Under the pieces are notes generated by a model, which saw only the letters and a program-made list of their open reading frames with translations, was not told the origin of the DNA and did no database searches. A stretch of 64,000 nucleotides of DNA from Lysobacterales bacterium. GTDB lineage: Bacteria > Pseudomonadota > Gammaproteobacteria > Xanthomonadales > Rhodanobacteraceae. Below, in pieces: positions 10,432 to 19,214 of this stretch; the first letter of the stretch is position 1, and each line of letters opens with the position of its first letter. The translations under genes and the position numbers were made by a program. The stretch lies in contig JAFKMZ010000013.1 of the NCBI GenBank assembly GCA_017305055.1, forward strand, positions 45,500-109,499, read 5' to 3'.

Positions 10432-10449
10432 TCCACGCCAGCAGGAGCC
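10423..10449. terminator. Inverted repeat between convergent genes
   Basis: GGCTCCTG (10423-10430) pairs with CAGGAGCC (10442-10449) across an 11-nt loop. It overlaps the stop of the M61 gene and lies 15 nt past the end of the opposing serine hydrolase, so it could terminate both. No T-run accompanies it. Confidence 0.4.
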
Positions 10450-10464
10450 TCGCCAGCACGCGGC

Positions 10465-11523
10465 TCAGGGGGTAAGGAACAGCTGGCCGATGGTCACGGC
10501 CAGCGGATACGGCCGGCCGTGGTTGCGGTTGCTGAGGATGACCACGGTCAGGTGCTGCTGCGGCCAGCGCACGATGACGTTGCGAAAGCCCATGGTTTCG
10601 CCTGAGTGCCACAGGGAACCGTCGCCGCCAATCCGCCAGCCATAGCCGTAGCTGAAATCAGGATCATCCAGCGGCTCATGCGCGCTGAAGGCCACCTGCC
10701 GGGAGGCCGCGCTGAGCAGGCGGTCGTCGTACAGCGCCGCATCCCACTTCTGCATGTCGTCGATGGAGGTATAGACGCCACCGTCACCGCGCGTGGCGCT
10801 GGTGACGCTCTGGTCGGTGCGCAGCCACTTGCCGTCGACCCGGCTGTAGCCATAGGCGCGATCGTCCACTTGCGGGCCGCGGTGATGTTCGTAGAGCAGG
10901 GTGTGCTGCATGCCCAGCGGCGCGAAGATGCGCTGGCGCATGAAATCCGCCAGGTCCATGCCCGAGGTGCGCTCGACGATCAGGCCGAGCAGCACGTAGC
11001 CGCCATTGCTGTAGCGGTGGGCGCTGCCCGGCGTGAAGTACAGGTGGTTCTGTGTGGCGATCAGGCGCAGCACGTCGGCGTCGTCGATCTGCTCCTTCGT
11101 GTCCGCCGGGATCAAATCCTCGTAGTCGACCAGGCCACCGGTATGGTCCAGCAGGTTGCCGATGGTGATCGTGGCGTCGCTGGCCGGCAGTTCCGGCAGC
11201 CACTTGCGGACGGGATCGGTGAGCTGCAGCTTGCCATCCTGCTGCAGCAACAGGACGGAGGCGGCGGTGAACTGCTTGGTCACCGAGGCCAGGCGATAGT
11301 TGGTGGCCGGGGTGGTCTTGACGTGTTCTTCCAGGTTGGCGTAGCCGTAGCCGCGGCGGATCACCGCCTTGCCGTCCTTGACCACCAGCAGCGAGGCGCC
11401 CGGCCCGTCGCCGGCGTAGCGGCCCATCAGCGCATCGATCTGTCCGGCACGCGTCTGTGCCTGCGCCGCCGCGCAGATGCCGAGCATGGCCACGACGGTC
11501 CAGGCAAGCAGCAAACGAGACAT
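10465..11523 (-). CDS. Exported S12-type serine hydrolase (beta-lactamase / DD-peptidase fold)
   Basis: 352 residues with a signal peptide ending near AAAQAQ. The nucleophile motif SVTK is at residues 80-83, YSNGGY is the second active-site motif, and WHSGET supplies the HxG-type third motif. This class C beta-lactamase-like family contains D,D-carboxypeptidases, D-aminopeptidases and esterases; the exact substrate cannot be read from sequence. It is the last gene of a minus-strand run and sits 30 bp after the VanX-like dipeptidase, which supports a role in hydrolysing D-amino-acid peptides. Confidence 0.85.
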   Translation of the reverse strand: MSRLLLAWTVVAMLGICAAAQAQTRAGQIDALMGRYAGDGPGASLLVVKDGKAVIRRGYGYANLEEHVKTTPATNYRLASVTKQFTAASVLLLQQDGKLQLTDPVRKWLPELPASDATITIGNLLDHTGGLVDYEDLIPADTKEQIDDADVLRLIATQNHLYFTPGSAHRYSNGGYVLLGLIVERTSGMDLADFMRQRIFAPLGMQHTLLYEHHRGPQVDDRAYGYSRVDGKWLRTDQSVTSATRGDGGVYTSIDDMQKWDAALYDDRLLSAASRQVAFSAHEPLDDPDFSYGYGWRIGGDGSLWHSGETMGFRNVIVRWPQQHLTVVILSNRNHGRPYPLAVTIGQLFLTP

Positions 11524-11553
11524 GGCAGGCTCCGTCAGGCGGTATGGGTGAGG

Positions 11554-12276
11554 CTATTGCACCGGCACGTTGTACAGCGCCGTGGGCTGTGGATGCATGG
11601 CCAGGGTGTAGTGCCACCATTCCATCGTGTAGTTTTCGAAGCCCCGCGCGGTCATGGCCTGGCGCAGCAGGTCCCGGTTGGCGTGCTGCGCGGCGGTCAC
11701 CAGCTTGGAATCGGTATGCGCGCGCGGGTCGAACATGTCGAAATGCGTGCCCATGTCCAATGGCTGGCAGTGCGCGTCGTGTTCGTCGCAGCGCATCAGG
11801 GTCAGGTCGGTGGTGGCGCCGCGGCTGTGGTTGGATACCGGCGCGATGTAGTCGCCCAGCAACTGGCTCTTGTCGAGGTTCGGATAGTGCCCAGCCTTGG
11901 TGCGCTGGTCGGCCAGGTCGTGACCCCAGCGCACGAACGCCGCCACCGCACGGGTCGGGCGATAGCAATCCCACAACTTCAGGCGCAGGTGCTGCTTGCG
12001 CAGGTCCTGCTCGACGCGGGCCAGCGCCTCGGCGGCCGGACGCAGCAGGAAACACTTGGCCGCACCGTAGCCGTCCACTGGCGCGCCGGTGAAGTTGTCG
12101 CTGCCGGCGTATTTCATGTCCTCGGCCATGTCGGGCACCAGCGAGCGGATGTCGACCATGCCGGCCTCGGCCATCGTGGTCGCCGGCGATATCTCGGCTG
12201 TGGTATTGCCCGGGATACCGGCGGCAACAGTGACGCTGACGGTGACCAACAACGCAATGGCAAAGACGTAGCGCAT
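11554..12276 (-). CDS. D-alanyl-D-alanine dipeptidase (VanX/DdpX-like, M15D)
   Basis: 240 residues from ATG 12276, with an N-terminal signal peptide (FAIALLVTVSVTVAAG). Zinc-site motifs of M15D peptidases are present: SNHSRGATTDLTL gives the SxHxxGxAxD-type histidine and aspartate, and EWWHYT gives the catalytic glutamate and third zinc histidine. An arginine in DCYRPTRAV matches the transition-state arginine. VanX/DdpX enzymes split D-Ala-D-Ala; DdpX lets bacteria use it as food. The exported location and neighbours (D-aminoacylase-like enzyme, Ggt) argue for nutrient use, not vancomycin resistance. Confidence 0.88.
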   Translation of the reverse strand: MRYVFAIALLVTVSVTVAAGIPGNTTAEISPATTMAEAGMVDIRSLVPDMAEDMKYAGSDNFTGAPVDGYGAAKCFLLRPAAEALARVEQDLRKQHLRLKLWDCYRPTRAVAAFVRWGHDLADQRTKAGHYPNLDKSQLLGDYIAPVSNHSRGATTDLTLMRCDEHDAHCQPLDMGTHFDMFDPRAHTDSKLVTAAQHANRDLLRQAMTARGFENYTMEWWHYTLAMHPQPTALYNVPVQ

Positions 12277-12301
12277 GACGGCGACTCCCAAGGGCCGGCA
12301 C

Positions 12302-13438
12302 CTAGTCAAGCTTGCCGTTCCCGCCAAAAATGTGTGCCAGCGCGTCCGTCAAGCCTTCGACGTCCTTGCCGGCACCGCTCACGTTCGAAGTGACGGCAAT
12401 GACCATATCCTGTTCCGGATAGATCGCCAGGCGCGTCGAACCACCGACCGAACCACCGTTATGGCTCACCACCTTGCGTCCATCCGCATCCACATCCAGC
12501 CGCCAGTCCAGACCCCGACCGGTGGGCGTGCCATCCTCAAGCTTCACGGGGGCCCACAGCATTTCGCGGGTCTTGGCCGCAAGCACACGGTCGTGCAGCA
12601 CCGCGTATCCAAACCGCACCAGATCGCTGGGCGTCGACAAGTAGCCGCCGCTGGACCATTTGTAGCTCTCGTCGACGGCAGGCGAGTTTTCCAGCTTGCC
12701 GTCCTCGGTATGGTCGTAATAGGCGACGCGATCGGAAATGATGGGCTTCACGAAGTCCGCGGTGGTATCCAGCATGCCGATGGGCGCCGTGATCCTGTCG
12801 CGCACGAACGTGTAGAACGGTTCGCCGGAGATCTTCGCGACGATCGCGCCCACCAGGTTCCACGCGTAGCTTGAATAGTGGACTTGGGTGCCTGGCTTGA
12901 AGAGCAGCGGATCCCTGTCGAAGATGACCAGGCCATCCTTCAGGCTGGCATACGGCTTGTTGCTGAGCGCCTCGTCGCGCTCGTAATGCCGGATGCCGGA
13001 AGTATGTGCCATCAGCTCACGCGTGGTGATGGGCCACTTCTTCTTGGGGAAATCCGGAATATACGTCTGCACCGGCGCATCCAGCTGGATGCGGCCTTCC
13101 TCATACAACACGCCTACCGCGACCGAAGCCAGCAGCTTGGAGACGCTGCCAATGCGGAACCGCGTCCCGGGTGAAACCGGAACACGCTGCTCGACGTTCG
13201 ACCAGCCAAACCCCTCCTTCCACACCAGCTTCCCGTCCACACCGACTGCAATGGACAATCCCGGCAGGTTTTTCTCGCGGAGCAGGGTTGCGGCAACGTT
13301 TCGCGCCTGGTCGATCGCTGCTTGTTGTGGTGCCGTGACGCTTTGTGGCGCCCGGACGATGGCCTGACTGTAGGCACTCGCGGTTGCGAATGCGAGCACC
13401 GCGGCCAACAGTCCCGCCTTCGCGAGCGCCCGTGCCAT
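12302..13438 (-). CDS. Exported S12-type serine hydrolase
   Basis: 378 residues from ATG 13438, chosen because GGAAGGA lies 9 nt upstream and the hydrophobic signal segment (AGLLAAVLAFATASAYSQ) then starts near the N-terminus. SVSK at residues 98-101 holds the nucleophile. The second motif reads YSSYAWN rather than the usual YxN, and HNGG is the third motif. It belongs to the beta-lactamase/esterase/D-aminopeptidase superfamily. It lies 25 bp upstream of the VanX-like gene and 104 bp after ggt1, all in one direction. Confidence 0.84.
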   Translation of the reverse strand: MARALAKAGLLAAVLAFATASAYSQAIVRAPQSVTAPQQAAIDQARNVAATLLREKNLPGLSIAVGVDGKLVWKEGFGWSNVEQRVPVSPGTRFRIGSVSKLLASVAVGVLYEEGRIQLDAPVQTYIPDFPKKKWPITTRELMAHTSGIRHYERDEALSNKPYASLKDGLVIFDRDPLLFKPGTQVHYSSYAWNLVGAIVAKISGEPFYTFVRDRITAPIGMLDTTADFVKPIISDRVAYYDHTEDGKLENSPAVDESYKWSSGGYLSTPSDLVRFGYAVLHDRVLAAKTREMLWAPVKLEDGTPTGRGLDWRLDVDADGRKVVSHNGGSVGGSTRLAIYPEQDMVIAVTSNVSGAGKDVEGLTDALAHIFGGNGKLD

Positions 13439-13542
13439 GCGCCAGTGTCCTTCCATCCGCGTGCCCATCCGTACCCCAGAGGCTACAGGTTGCACCATGC
13501 CGCCCCCGACTGCCACCGCAGCCCGCGACAGCAACCGCACGC

Positions 13543-15444
13543 TCAATAGCCGGCAGCCAGGCCAGCAGGACGACGCAGGTCGTCATTGGCGCTCTCGAGC
13601 AGGCCGGTCTTGGGATTGACCAGGATGGCTTCGACCGCACCGCCACGGAAGGTCTTGAACGTATACCCCATGCCTTCCAGCGTCTGCTGCGCCTCTGGCG
13701 TGAGCATGCCCTTGCCTACGTAGACCACGTCCGGATACCACTGCTGGTGCAGGCGCGGCGCGTTGACCGCCTGCTGCATGTTCATGCCGAAATCGACGAC
13801 GTTGAGGAAGCTCTCCAGCACCGAGGAGATGATGGTGGCGCTGCCCGGACTGCCGGTGAGCATGAACACCTTGCCGTCGCGCAGCACGATGGTCGGCGTC
13901 ATCGAGCTCAGCGGGCGCTTGCCCGGTTCGATCTGGTTGATCACGCCCTGCACCAGGCCGGCGCCGTTGGCGACCCCGGGCTTGGCGGTGAAATCGTCCA
14001 TCTCGTCGTTCAGGAAAAACCCGGTGTCACCGGCTATCTGCTTGTTGCCGAACAGGAAGTTGACCGTGTAGGTCACGGCGACGGCATTGCCGTCCTTGTC
14101 GACCACCGAGTAATGCGTGGTGTGGTTGCCCTCGGGCGCGCCGAGGCTGCCGCTGATCTCGGACGATGGCGTGGCCTTGTCCGGCAGAATGCCGGCGCGC
14201 AGCTTGGCTGCATGCTCGGGCGAGAGCAGCTCGTCGATCGGGTTGTGCACAAAGGCCGGATCACCCAGATAGGTGTTGCGGTCGGCAAACGCGCGGCGCT
14301 CGGCCTCGACCAGGTAGTGCACGGTGTTGACCGAACCATAACCCCACTTGGCGAAGTCATAGGGCTTGATGATCTGCAGGATCAGGCACAGCGTGGTGCC
14401 GCCGGAGCTCGGTGGCGGAGCGGAAACGATGGTATAGCCGTGGTACTCGCATTGCAGCGGCTTTTCCCATTGCACGGTGTAATCGGCAAAGTCCTTGAGC
14501 GACAGGATGCCGCCATTGGCATCGCTGGCCGCCACCACGGCCTTGGCGATGGGCCCCTTGTAGAATGCGTCGGTGCCGCCGTCGGCAATCAACTGCAGCG
14601 TGTGCCCCAACTGTTTCTGCACCAGGCGCTCGCCGACCTGCCAGGCCTTGCCGTCGTTGAGGAAGATCGCGGCTACGTTGGCATGCTCGGCAAAGGCCTT
14701 GGTGTGCGGGCCCAGGCTCTGGATGTCGCCCTGCTGGAGCACGTAGCCTTCATTGGCCAGCTTGATGGCCGGCGCCATCACCTGCTTGAGCGACATCGTG
14801 CCGTATTTCTTCAACGCCGTGTTCAAGCCCATGACCGTTCCGGGCACACCCACGCCCAGGTAGGTGTCGGTGCTGCGGTCCTTGACCACGTTGCCATCGG
14901 CATCCTGGAACATCGTCGGCGTGGCCTTCAGCGGCGCCTTCTCACGGAAATTCAGGAACAGGCTGCGGCCATCCTTCAGGCGGATGTTCATGAAGCCGCC
15001 ACCACCGATATTGCCGCAGCACGAATGCACCACGGCTTCCGCATAGCCGACCGCGACCGCTGCATCCACCGCGTTGCCGCCCTGCTTGAGGATCTCCACG
15101 CCCGCCTGCGTGGCCTCATGCTGCGCGCTCACCACCATGGCGTGTTCCGCGGTGACCGGCTTGGCCTTGGCCAGCTCCTCGCGGGTGATGGCAACGTCGT
15201 CGCCGGTCTCGTCGGGGTTGACCGCAGTCGCCGGATGCGCGGTGGCCGCTGTGGCGGGAGCCCCCGCCGAGGCCGTGCCGGCCGGGCCCGCAGCGGTCGG
15301 GGCGCCGCCACCGGAACAAGCGGCAATGCCGAGCGCGGACACCGCCACCACCAGCGCGCGTCGCACGCGCCACGGCATGCCATGCACCGGAGTCATCGCG
15401 CGGTACGATCCCGCCTGGGCCGGCGGTGCGATTTGCTTCGACAT
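13543..15444 (-). CDS. ggt: Gamma-glutamyltransferase 1, predicted lipoprotein
   Basis: 633-residue precursor from ATG 15444, which has GGAGGGG 5 nt upstream. The segment VAVSALGIAAC ends in a lipobox-like cysteine, so the protein is probably lipid-anchored. The autocatalytic nucleophile is Thr442, the first residue of TTHYSVVD, giving a small subunit of ~192 residues, as in E. coli Ggt. Substrate-site blocks are conserved: VTYTVN, LNDEMDDFTAKPG (the aspartate that holds the gamma-glutamyl amino group) and PLSSMTPT. Ggt removes or transfers gamma-glutamyl groups. Downstream on the same strand are a serine hydrolase and the VanX-like dipeptidase. A conserved 57-bp promoter element lies just upstream. 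Confidence 0.95.
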   Translation of the reverse strand: MSKQIAPPAQAGSYRAMTPVHGMPWRVRRALVVAVSALGIAACSGGGAPTAAGPAGTASAGAPATAATAHPATAVNPDETGDDVAITREELAKAKPVTAEHAMVVSAQHEATQAGVEILKQGGNAVDAAVAVGYAEAVVHSCCGNIGGGGFMNIRLKDGRSLFLNFREKAPLKATPTMFQDADGNVVKDRSTDTYLGVGVPGTVMGLNTALKKYGTMSLKQVMAPAIKLANEGYVLQQGDIQSLGPHTKAFAEHANVAAIFLNDGKAWQVGERLVQKQLGHTLQLIADGGTDAFYKGPIAKAVVAASDANGGILSLKDFADYTVQWEKPLQCEYHGYTIVSAPPPSSGGTTLCLILQIIKPYDFAKWGYGSVNTVHYLVEAERRAFADRNTYLGDPAFVHNPIDELLSPEHAAKLRAGILPDKATPSSEISGSLGAPEGNHTTHYSVVDKDGNAVAVTYTVNFLFGNKQIAGDTGFFLNDEMDDFTAKPGVANGAGLVQGVINQIEPGKRPLSSMTPTIVLRDGKVFMLTGSPGSATIISSVLESFLNVVDFGMNMQQAVNAPRLHQQWYPDVVYVGKGMLTPEAQQTLEGMGYTFKTFRGGAVEAILVNPKTGLLESANDDLRRPAGLAAGY

Positions 15445-15469
15445 GGCTACCCCTCCGTGACTATCCCTG

Positions 15470-15526
15470 GAGCATAGTCGGCAGCCGATGCGCGTCGCCA
15501 CTGAAAAGACCACCACCGGGCATAAC
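15470..15526 (-). promoter_or_regulatory. Conserved 57-bp promoter element upstream of ggt1
   Basis: Read on the minus strand: GTTATG (15526-15521), 13 nt, TTTTCA (15507-15502), 1 nt, TGG, 21 nt, TATGCT (15476-15471). The predicted start of transcription is ~20 nt before the ggt1 ATG. The same arrangement precedes both TonB receptors and ggt3. It is likely a regulator site combined with a weak sigma-70 promoter. Confidence 0.75.
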
Positions 15527-15570
15527 CGGGGGTTCTGGCACCCATGCCATTTGTCACCCCTGGTCGGACG

Positions 15571-17196
15571 CTACTTGCTACACGTCCCCGGGGTCGGTGT
15601 ATGCAACAAAAGCCTCCCGGGCGCGGCGTTCGTCAATTTCCCCCCCGCGATCACCGGCTGGCCATTGACCAGCAAATCCACCACTCCGGCTGACAGGACC
15701 CTGGGATGTACATAATCGGCCTTGGGTGCATACCGTGCCGGATCGAAAACCACGACGTCGGCGAAATAGCCCTTCCGCAGGTATCCCCGGTCCTTCAACC
15801 CCAGGATTTCCGCGGAGAGTCCTGTCGAACGGTGAATGAAGTCGATCAGGCTGATCGCCTTCTCGTCCTTCACGTACTTGACGTACTTCTCCGGGAAGGT
15901 TGCGTACTGTCGGGGATGACCATTGCTCCCGTCGGAGCTCGTGATGACCCACGGCTGCTTCATGAATTGCCGCACGTCCGCGTCATCCATGTTGAATGAC
16001 GCAACCGAAACGCCATCGGTCTCCCTGATCAACCTCACCGCAGCATCGACAGCATCAAGCCGCCACTCCGCCGCCACGTCTTTCAGCGTCTTTCCGGTCC
16101 AGGGATGCCCGGATCGTGTCAGCAGCAGGGACTCGCTGCCCCCGCGGCGGCGAAGGTTCTCGCGCATCTCGGTCTTGATCCTCTGCAGCGTGGCAGCATC
16201 GTCAAAGCGGTGCAGCATCTCCTTCCTGCCACCAGCAACCGCCCAGCGGGGAACCAGCGAAGCCTGCAGATTGGTGCCGGAAGCCAACCACGGATATTGA
16301 TCCGCGGTCACGTCCTGGCCGGATTTGCGTGCTGCATCGATGAGGGCGATGACCTTGCCTGCGTCACCGTGAACGTCCACGCCCAAAGCCTTGATATGGG
16401 AGATGTGCGCGGGCAGTCCAGCGTCATGTCCGATTTGAATGGCCTCCTTGATGGCGCCCAAAAGGCCAATCGTATAGGACGATTCATCGCGGATATGGCT
16501 GTCGTAGATGCCGCCGCGCCTTGCCGCCTCACGCGCAAGTGCAATCACCTCATCCGTCTTCGAAAAGCTCTGCGGCGCATAGAACAACCCGGTGGAAAAA
16601 CCAAATGCCCCCTCGCACATGCCCTTGGCCACCAGGCCCTCCATGCGCTTCAGCTCCTCTGCGTCCGGTGCGCGCGCATCCATGTTCAGGACCCGCTTGC
16701 GTACCGCACCAAAACCCACGTACGGCGCCAAATTGGTGCCAATGGCATGCTGTTTGAACCACGCGGCTTCGTCACCCACGTCGGGAGTCCCGCCGCCATC
16801 CCCACCAATCATCAAAGTCGACACACCCTGAAACAGCCACGGCGCATTCAAACGTTCCTTCGGATCATCGGACCGGACGTAGGTGTCCGGGTGGGTGTGG
16901 GCATCAATGAACCCCGGCGCGACAATCATGCCCCGCGCATCGATCACCGTCCGGGCGCGATAGCGCTTGGCCGCGTCCACTCCGACATACACGATGCGAT
17001 CACCGGCAATCGCGACATCGGCGGTATGCGGCGCACCGGTGCCACCGTCGAACAGGCTGCCTCCGGAGATGACTACGTCGACCGGGGAGAGCTCCGGAGC
17101 CTGCGCCAGGGCGGATCCAACGAGTCCAATTGCCGCACAGGCCAGGATAAGCCGTACGTGGCCGAGGGCAGACTTGCAAATTCGCGAACTATTCAT
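15571..17196 (-). CDS. N-acyl-D-amino-acid deacylase-like amidohydrolase, exported
   Basis: 541 residues from ATG 17196 with a signal peptide (LILACAAIGLVGSALAQ). It has the amidohydrolase barrel of the D-aminoacylase group: metal motif GFIDAHTHPD, DSHIRDESS, HISHIKALG and the late aspartate in ITSSDGS. Known members release D-amino acids from N-acyl-D-amino acids. The position of the metal-binding cysteine of characterised D-aminoacylases (in a GNCG motif) reads GGDG here, so the metal site and specificity may differ. It sits between ggt2 and ggt1 in the same orientation, in DNA that looks less GC-rich than its surroundings. Confidence 0.85.
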   Translation of the reverse strand: MNSSRICKSALGHVRLILACAAIGLVGSALAQAPELSPVDVVISGGSLFDGGTGAPHTADVAIAGDRIVYVGVDAAKRYRARTVIDARGMIVAPGFIDAHTHPDTYVRSDDPKERLNAPWLFQGVSTLMIGGDGGGTPDVGDEAAWFKQHAIGTNLAPYVGFGAVRKRVLNMDARAPDAEELKRMEGLVAKGMCEGAFGFSTGLFYAPQSFSKTDEVIALAREAARRGGIYDSHIRDESSYTIGLLGAIKEAIQIGHDAGLPAHISHIKALGVDVHGDAGKVIALIDAARKSGQDVTADQYPWLASGTNLQASLVPRWAVAGGRKEMLHRFDDAATLQRIKTEMRENLRRRGGSESLLLTRSGHPWTGKTLKDVAAEWRLDAVDAAVRLIRETDGVSVASFNMDDADVRQFMKQPWVITSSDGSNGHPRQYATFPEKYVKYVKDEKAISLIDFIHRSTGLSAEILGLKDRGYLRKGYFADVVVFDPARYAPKADYVHPRVLSAGVVDLLVNGQPVIAGGKLTNAAPGRLLLHTPTPGTCSK

Positions 17197-17289
17197 GATA
17201 CGACCCCGTGTAGACATCCCCGGCCAACAATCCCGCATGATCCGCAATGGTTGCCGGGAACCGCACACCGCGCCTGTCCGTCATTGCGA

Positions 17290-19041
17290 CTATTGCTCGA
17301 CCGCCACACCGCCCGGGCGTCGCGGATCCGGAGCCCCTTGAATGACACCGTCCTCGCCCACTGCCAGTGTCTGCGTGGCACCTATCGCCCTGCTCACCTC
17401 AATCTGGTGACCCCACTGCTTCAGGCGCGCGAGCGTGTCCGGGCTTACCTCCGGCTCGACAGCAAGGATGCCGCTGCGCAGCTGCTGATCGATTCTTGCG
17501 GTGCTGGTCGCCTCGGCGATGTTCATGCCGAAATCAACCGTGTTGACGATCATCTGCATCACCGTTCCGGGAATCGTGTTGCCACCCGGCGTCCCGGTCA
17601 CCATCCACAGGCCCTTCTTTCCGAAAACCATGGTGGGTGACATGCTCGACACCGGACGGCGGCCTGGGCCGAGCACATTGTTTATCGCTGCCGCAACACC
17701 TTTCGCGACGCTCTCCGCCTGTTGGCCAATGGAGAAGTTGCTGATGAGGTTCCCGAGCATGAACCCAGTCCCCTCGACCATGACACCGGAACCGAAATCC
17801 GAGCCCAGGGTATATGTGGTGCTGACTGCATTGCCTTCTGCATCGATCACTGAAATCTGCGTCGTTTCCTTGCTCTCGAACTGCCACGGATCGCCGGGCT
17901 CAAGGTCCTTGACGGAAATGGTCTGCGTCGGGGAAATCAGCTTCGCCCGCGTTGCAGCGAAGGACTTGGATGCAAGACCCGCCGTCGGAATCTTTGCAAA
18001 CGCGGGATCGCCCGCGTATCGCACACGATCCCGCCATGCAAGCTTGGAGGCTTCGGCTTCGTAGTGCAGCACCTCTGCCGACCTGGCCCCGTATTGGGCA
18101 AGGTCAAAGTTCTCCAATATGTTCAGCATCTCTATCACGCTGGTTCCGCCGCCGCTGACGGGCGGCATGGTAACCACGTGATATCCCCTGTATGTCCCCG
18201 CAACCGGCTCGCGCTCCTCGGCGCGATATGCGGCCAAATCGGACAAGCCGATGAGGCCTCCATGCGCCTTCATGCCACGTGCCAGGCGCTTGGCCACCTC
18301 TCCTTTATAGAACGCATCCGCTCCATGATCCCGAATCTGCCGCAACGACCACGCCAGGTCGGACTGGACAAGCAGGTCACCAGCTTTCCAATCCCGACCA
18401 TCTGCCCGCTCGAATACCCGGGGTGCCTCAGAGCTTTCCACGAACCTGTGGTGCGCCTTCGCCCAATTGAGCGAGAGTGCCTGGCCCACGGTCACGCGAA
18501 TCCCATCTCCCGCAAGCTTGGCTGCCGGCTCAACAAGCTTGTTCCATGGCAGATGGCCAAACCTCCTGTGCGCCAGCCACAGCCCCGCTACGGTGCCCGG
18601 GACGCCTGAGGCCATATAGCCTGCCTCCTGCTTGCCATTCAGCTTTCCATCGCCACCCACATAATCCGCCAATTTGGTGGCGGACGGCGCCATGGAGCGA
18701 TAGTCGAACGCAACAACGCGGTCGTCCTTCTTCATGTAGACCAGCATGAACCCGCCACCACCGATGTTCCCTGCACGGGGAAGCGCCACGGCAAGGGCAA
18801 ATGCGGTGGCCACCGCGGCATCCACCGCGTTGCCCCCATCGCGAAGAATCTGGCCGCCAACGCGACACGCCACTTCCATCTGGCAATCGACCATCCCATG
18901 CCCTGGCATCGCCTCCACCGGAATGTGGATCGTGCCCTGATAGAGGTACTGACTGCTCTGGGCACAGGCCATTGACCAGGCAACCGAGATCGATGACAGC
19001 ACCATCACCTTCATCACGGCTTTCAGGGACTTCACAATCAT
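17290..19041 (-). CDS. Gamma-glutamyltransferase-fold acylase (Ggt paralogue 2, divergent active site)
   Basis: 583-residue precursor from ATG 19041 with a signal peptide (VMVLSSISVAWSMACAQ). The Ntn-hydrolase nucleophile is Thr393 at TTQISVID, giving a ~191-residue small subunit, and PVSSMSPT is kept. The substrate pocket is not: the asparagine after TTYT is replaced (TTYTLG), and the LNNQMDDF block of E. coli Ggt reads LGNLISNF, so the glutamine and the amino-group-binding aspartate (433 in E. coli) are lost. An aspartate-to-asparagine change at that site is associated with glutaryl/cephalosporin acylase activity in this family. An acylase acting on substrates without a free alpha-amino group is therefore as likely as a true Ggt. 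Confidence 0.85.
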   Translation of the reverse strand: MIVKSLKAVMKVMVLSSISVAWSMACAQSSQYLYQGTIHIPVEAMPGHGMVDCQMEVACRVGGQILRDGGNAVDAAVATAFALAVALPRAGNIGGGGFMLVYMKKDDRVVAFDYRSMAPSATKLADYVGGDGKLNGKQEAGYMASGVPGTVAGLWLAHRRFGHLPWNKLVEPAAKLAGDGIRVTVGQALSLNWAKAHHRFVESSEAPRVFERADGRDWKAGDLLVQSDLAWSLRQIRDHGADAFYKGEVAKRLARGMKAHGGLIGLSDLAAYRAEEREPVAGTYRGYHVVTMPPVSGGGTSVIEMLNILENFDLAQYGARSAEVLHYEAEASKLAWRDRVRYAGDPAFAKIPTAGLASKSFAATRAKLISPTQTISVKDLEPGDPWQFESKETTQISVIDAEGNAVSTTYTLGSDFGSGVMVEGTGFMLGNLISNFSIGQQAESVAKGVAAAINNVLGPGRRPVSSMSPTMVFGKKGLWMVTGTPGGNTIPGTVMQMIVNTVDFGMNIAEATSTARIDQQLRSGILAVEPEVSPDTLARLKQWGHQIEVSRAIGATQTLAVGEDGVIQGAPDPRRPGGVAVEQ

Positions 19042-19214
19042 GGCAATGCCACCTCGGCTTCTGGCAAGGTATCGGGTTTCGATCAATGCGCTCCACGGTG
19101 CCTTGGCCACTGGCCAGCCACACCAAGGAACAGTCAACGGACTATCGTCGACTCGTCGTCATGCGCCCCCACTCCATTTCACAGCGGCGAACCGCTCACT
19201 TGCGAATACAGATC

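Noticed and set aside
11554-12276. Glycopeptide (vancomycin) resistance gene
   Set aside because: The family fits VanX, but vanH/vanA-type ligase genes are absent, the protein is exported, and the neighbours are peptide-use genes.
10465-13438. True class C beta-lactamases
   Set aside because: SxxK and HxG motifs fit the superfamily only; no ampR-like regulator is seen, and one gene lacks the YxN asparagine.
15457-15467. TGACTATCCCT on the + strand near ggt1 as a fifth promoter element
   Set aside because: It lacks the TTTTCA and GTTATG parts at the right spacing and points away from ggt1. The true copy is on the minus strand at 15470-15526.
19042-19214. Copy of the regulon element upstream of ggt2
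   Set aside because: A TGAAATGG stretch is present but GTTATG, TTTTCA and the -10 spacing do not fit. ggt2 probably depends on the receptor 1 promoter.
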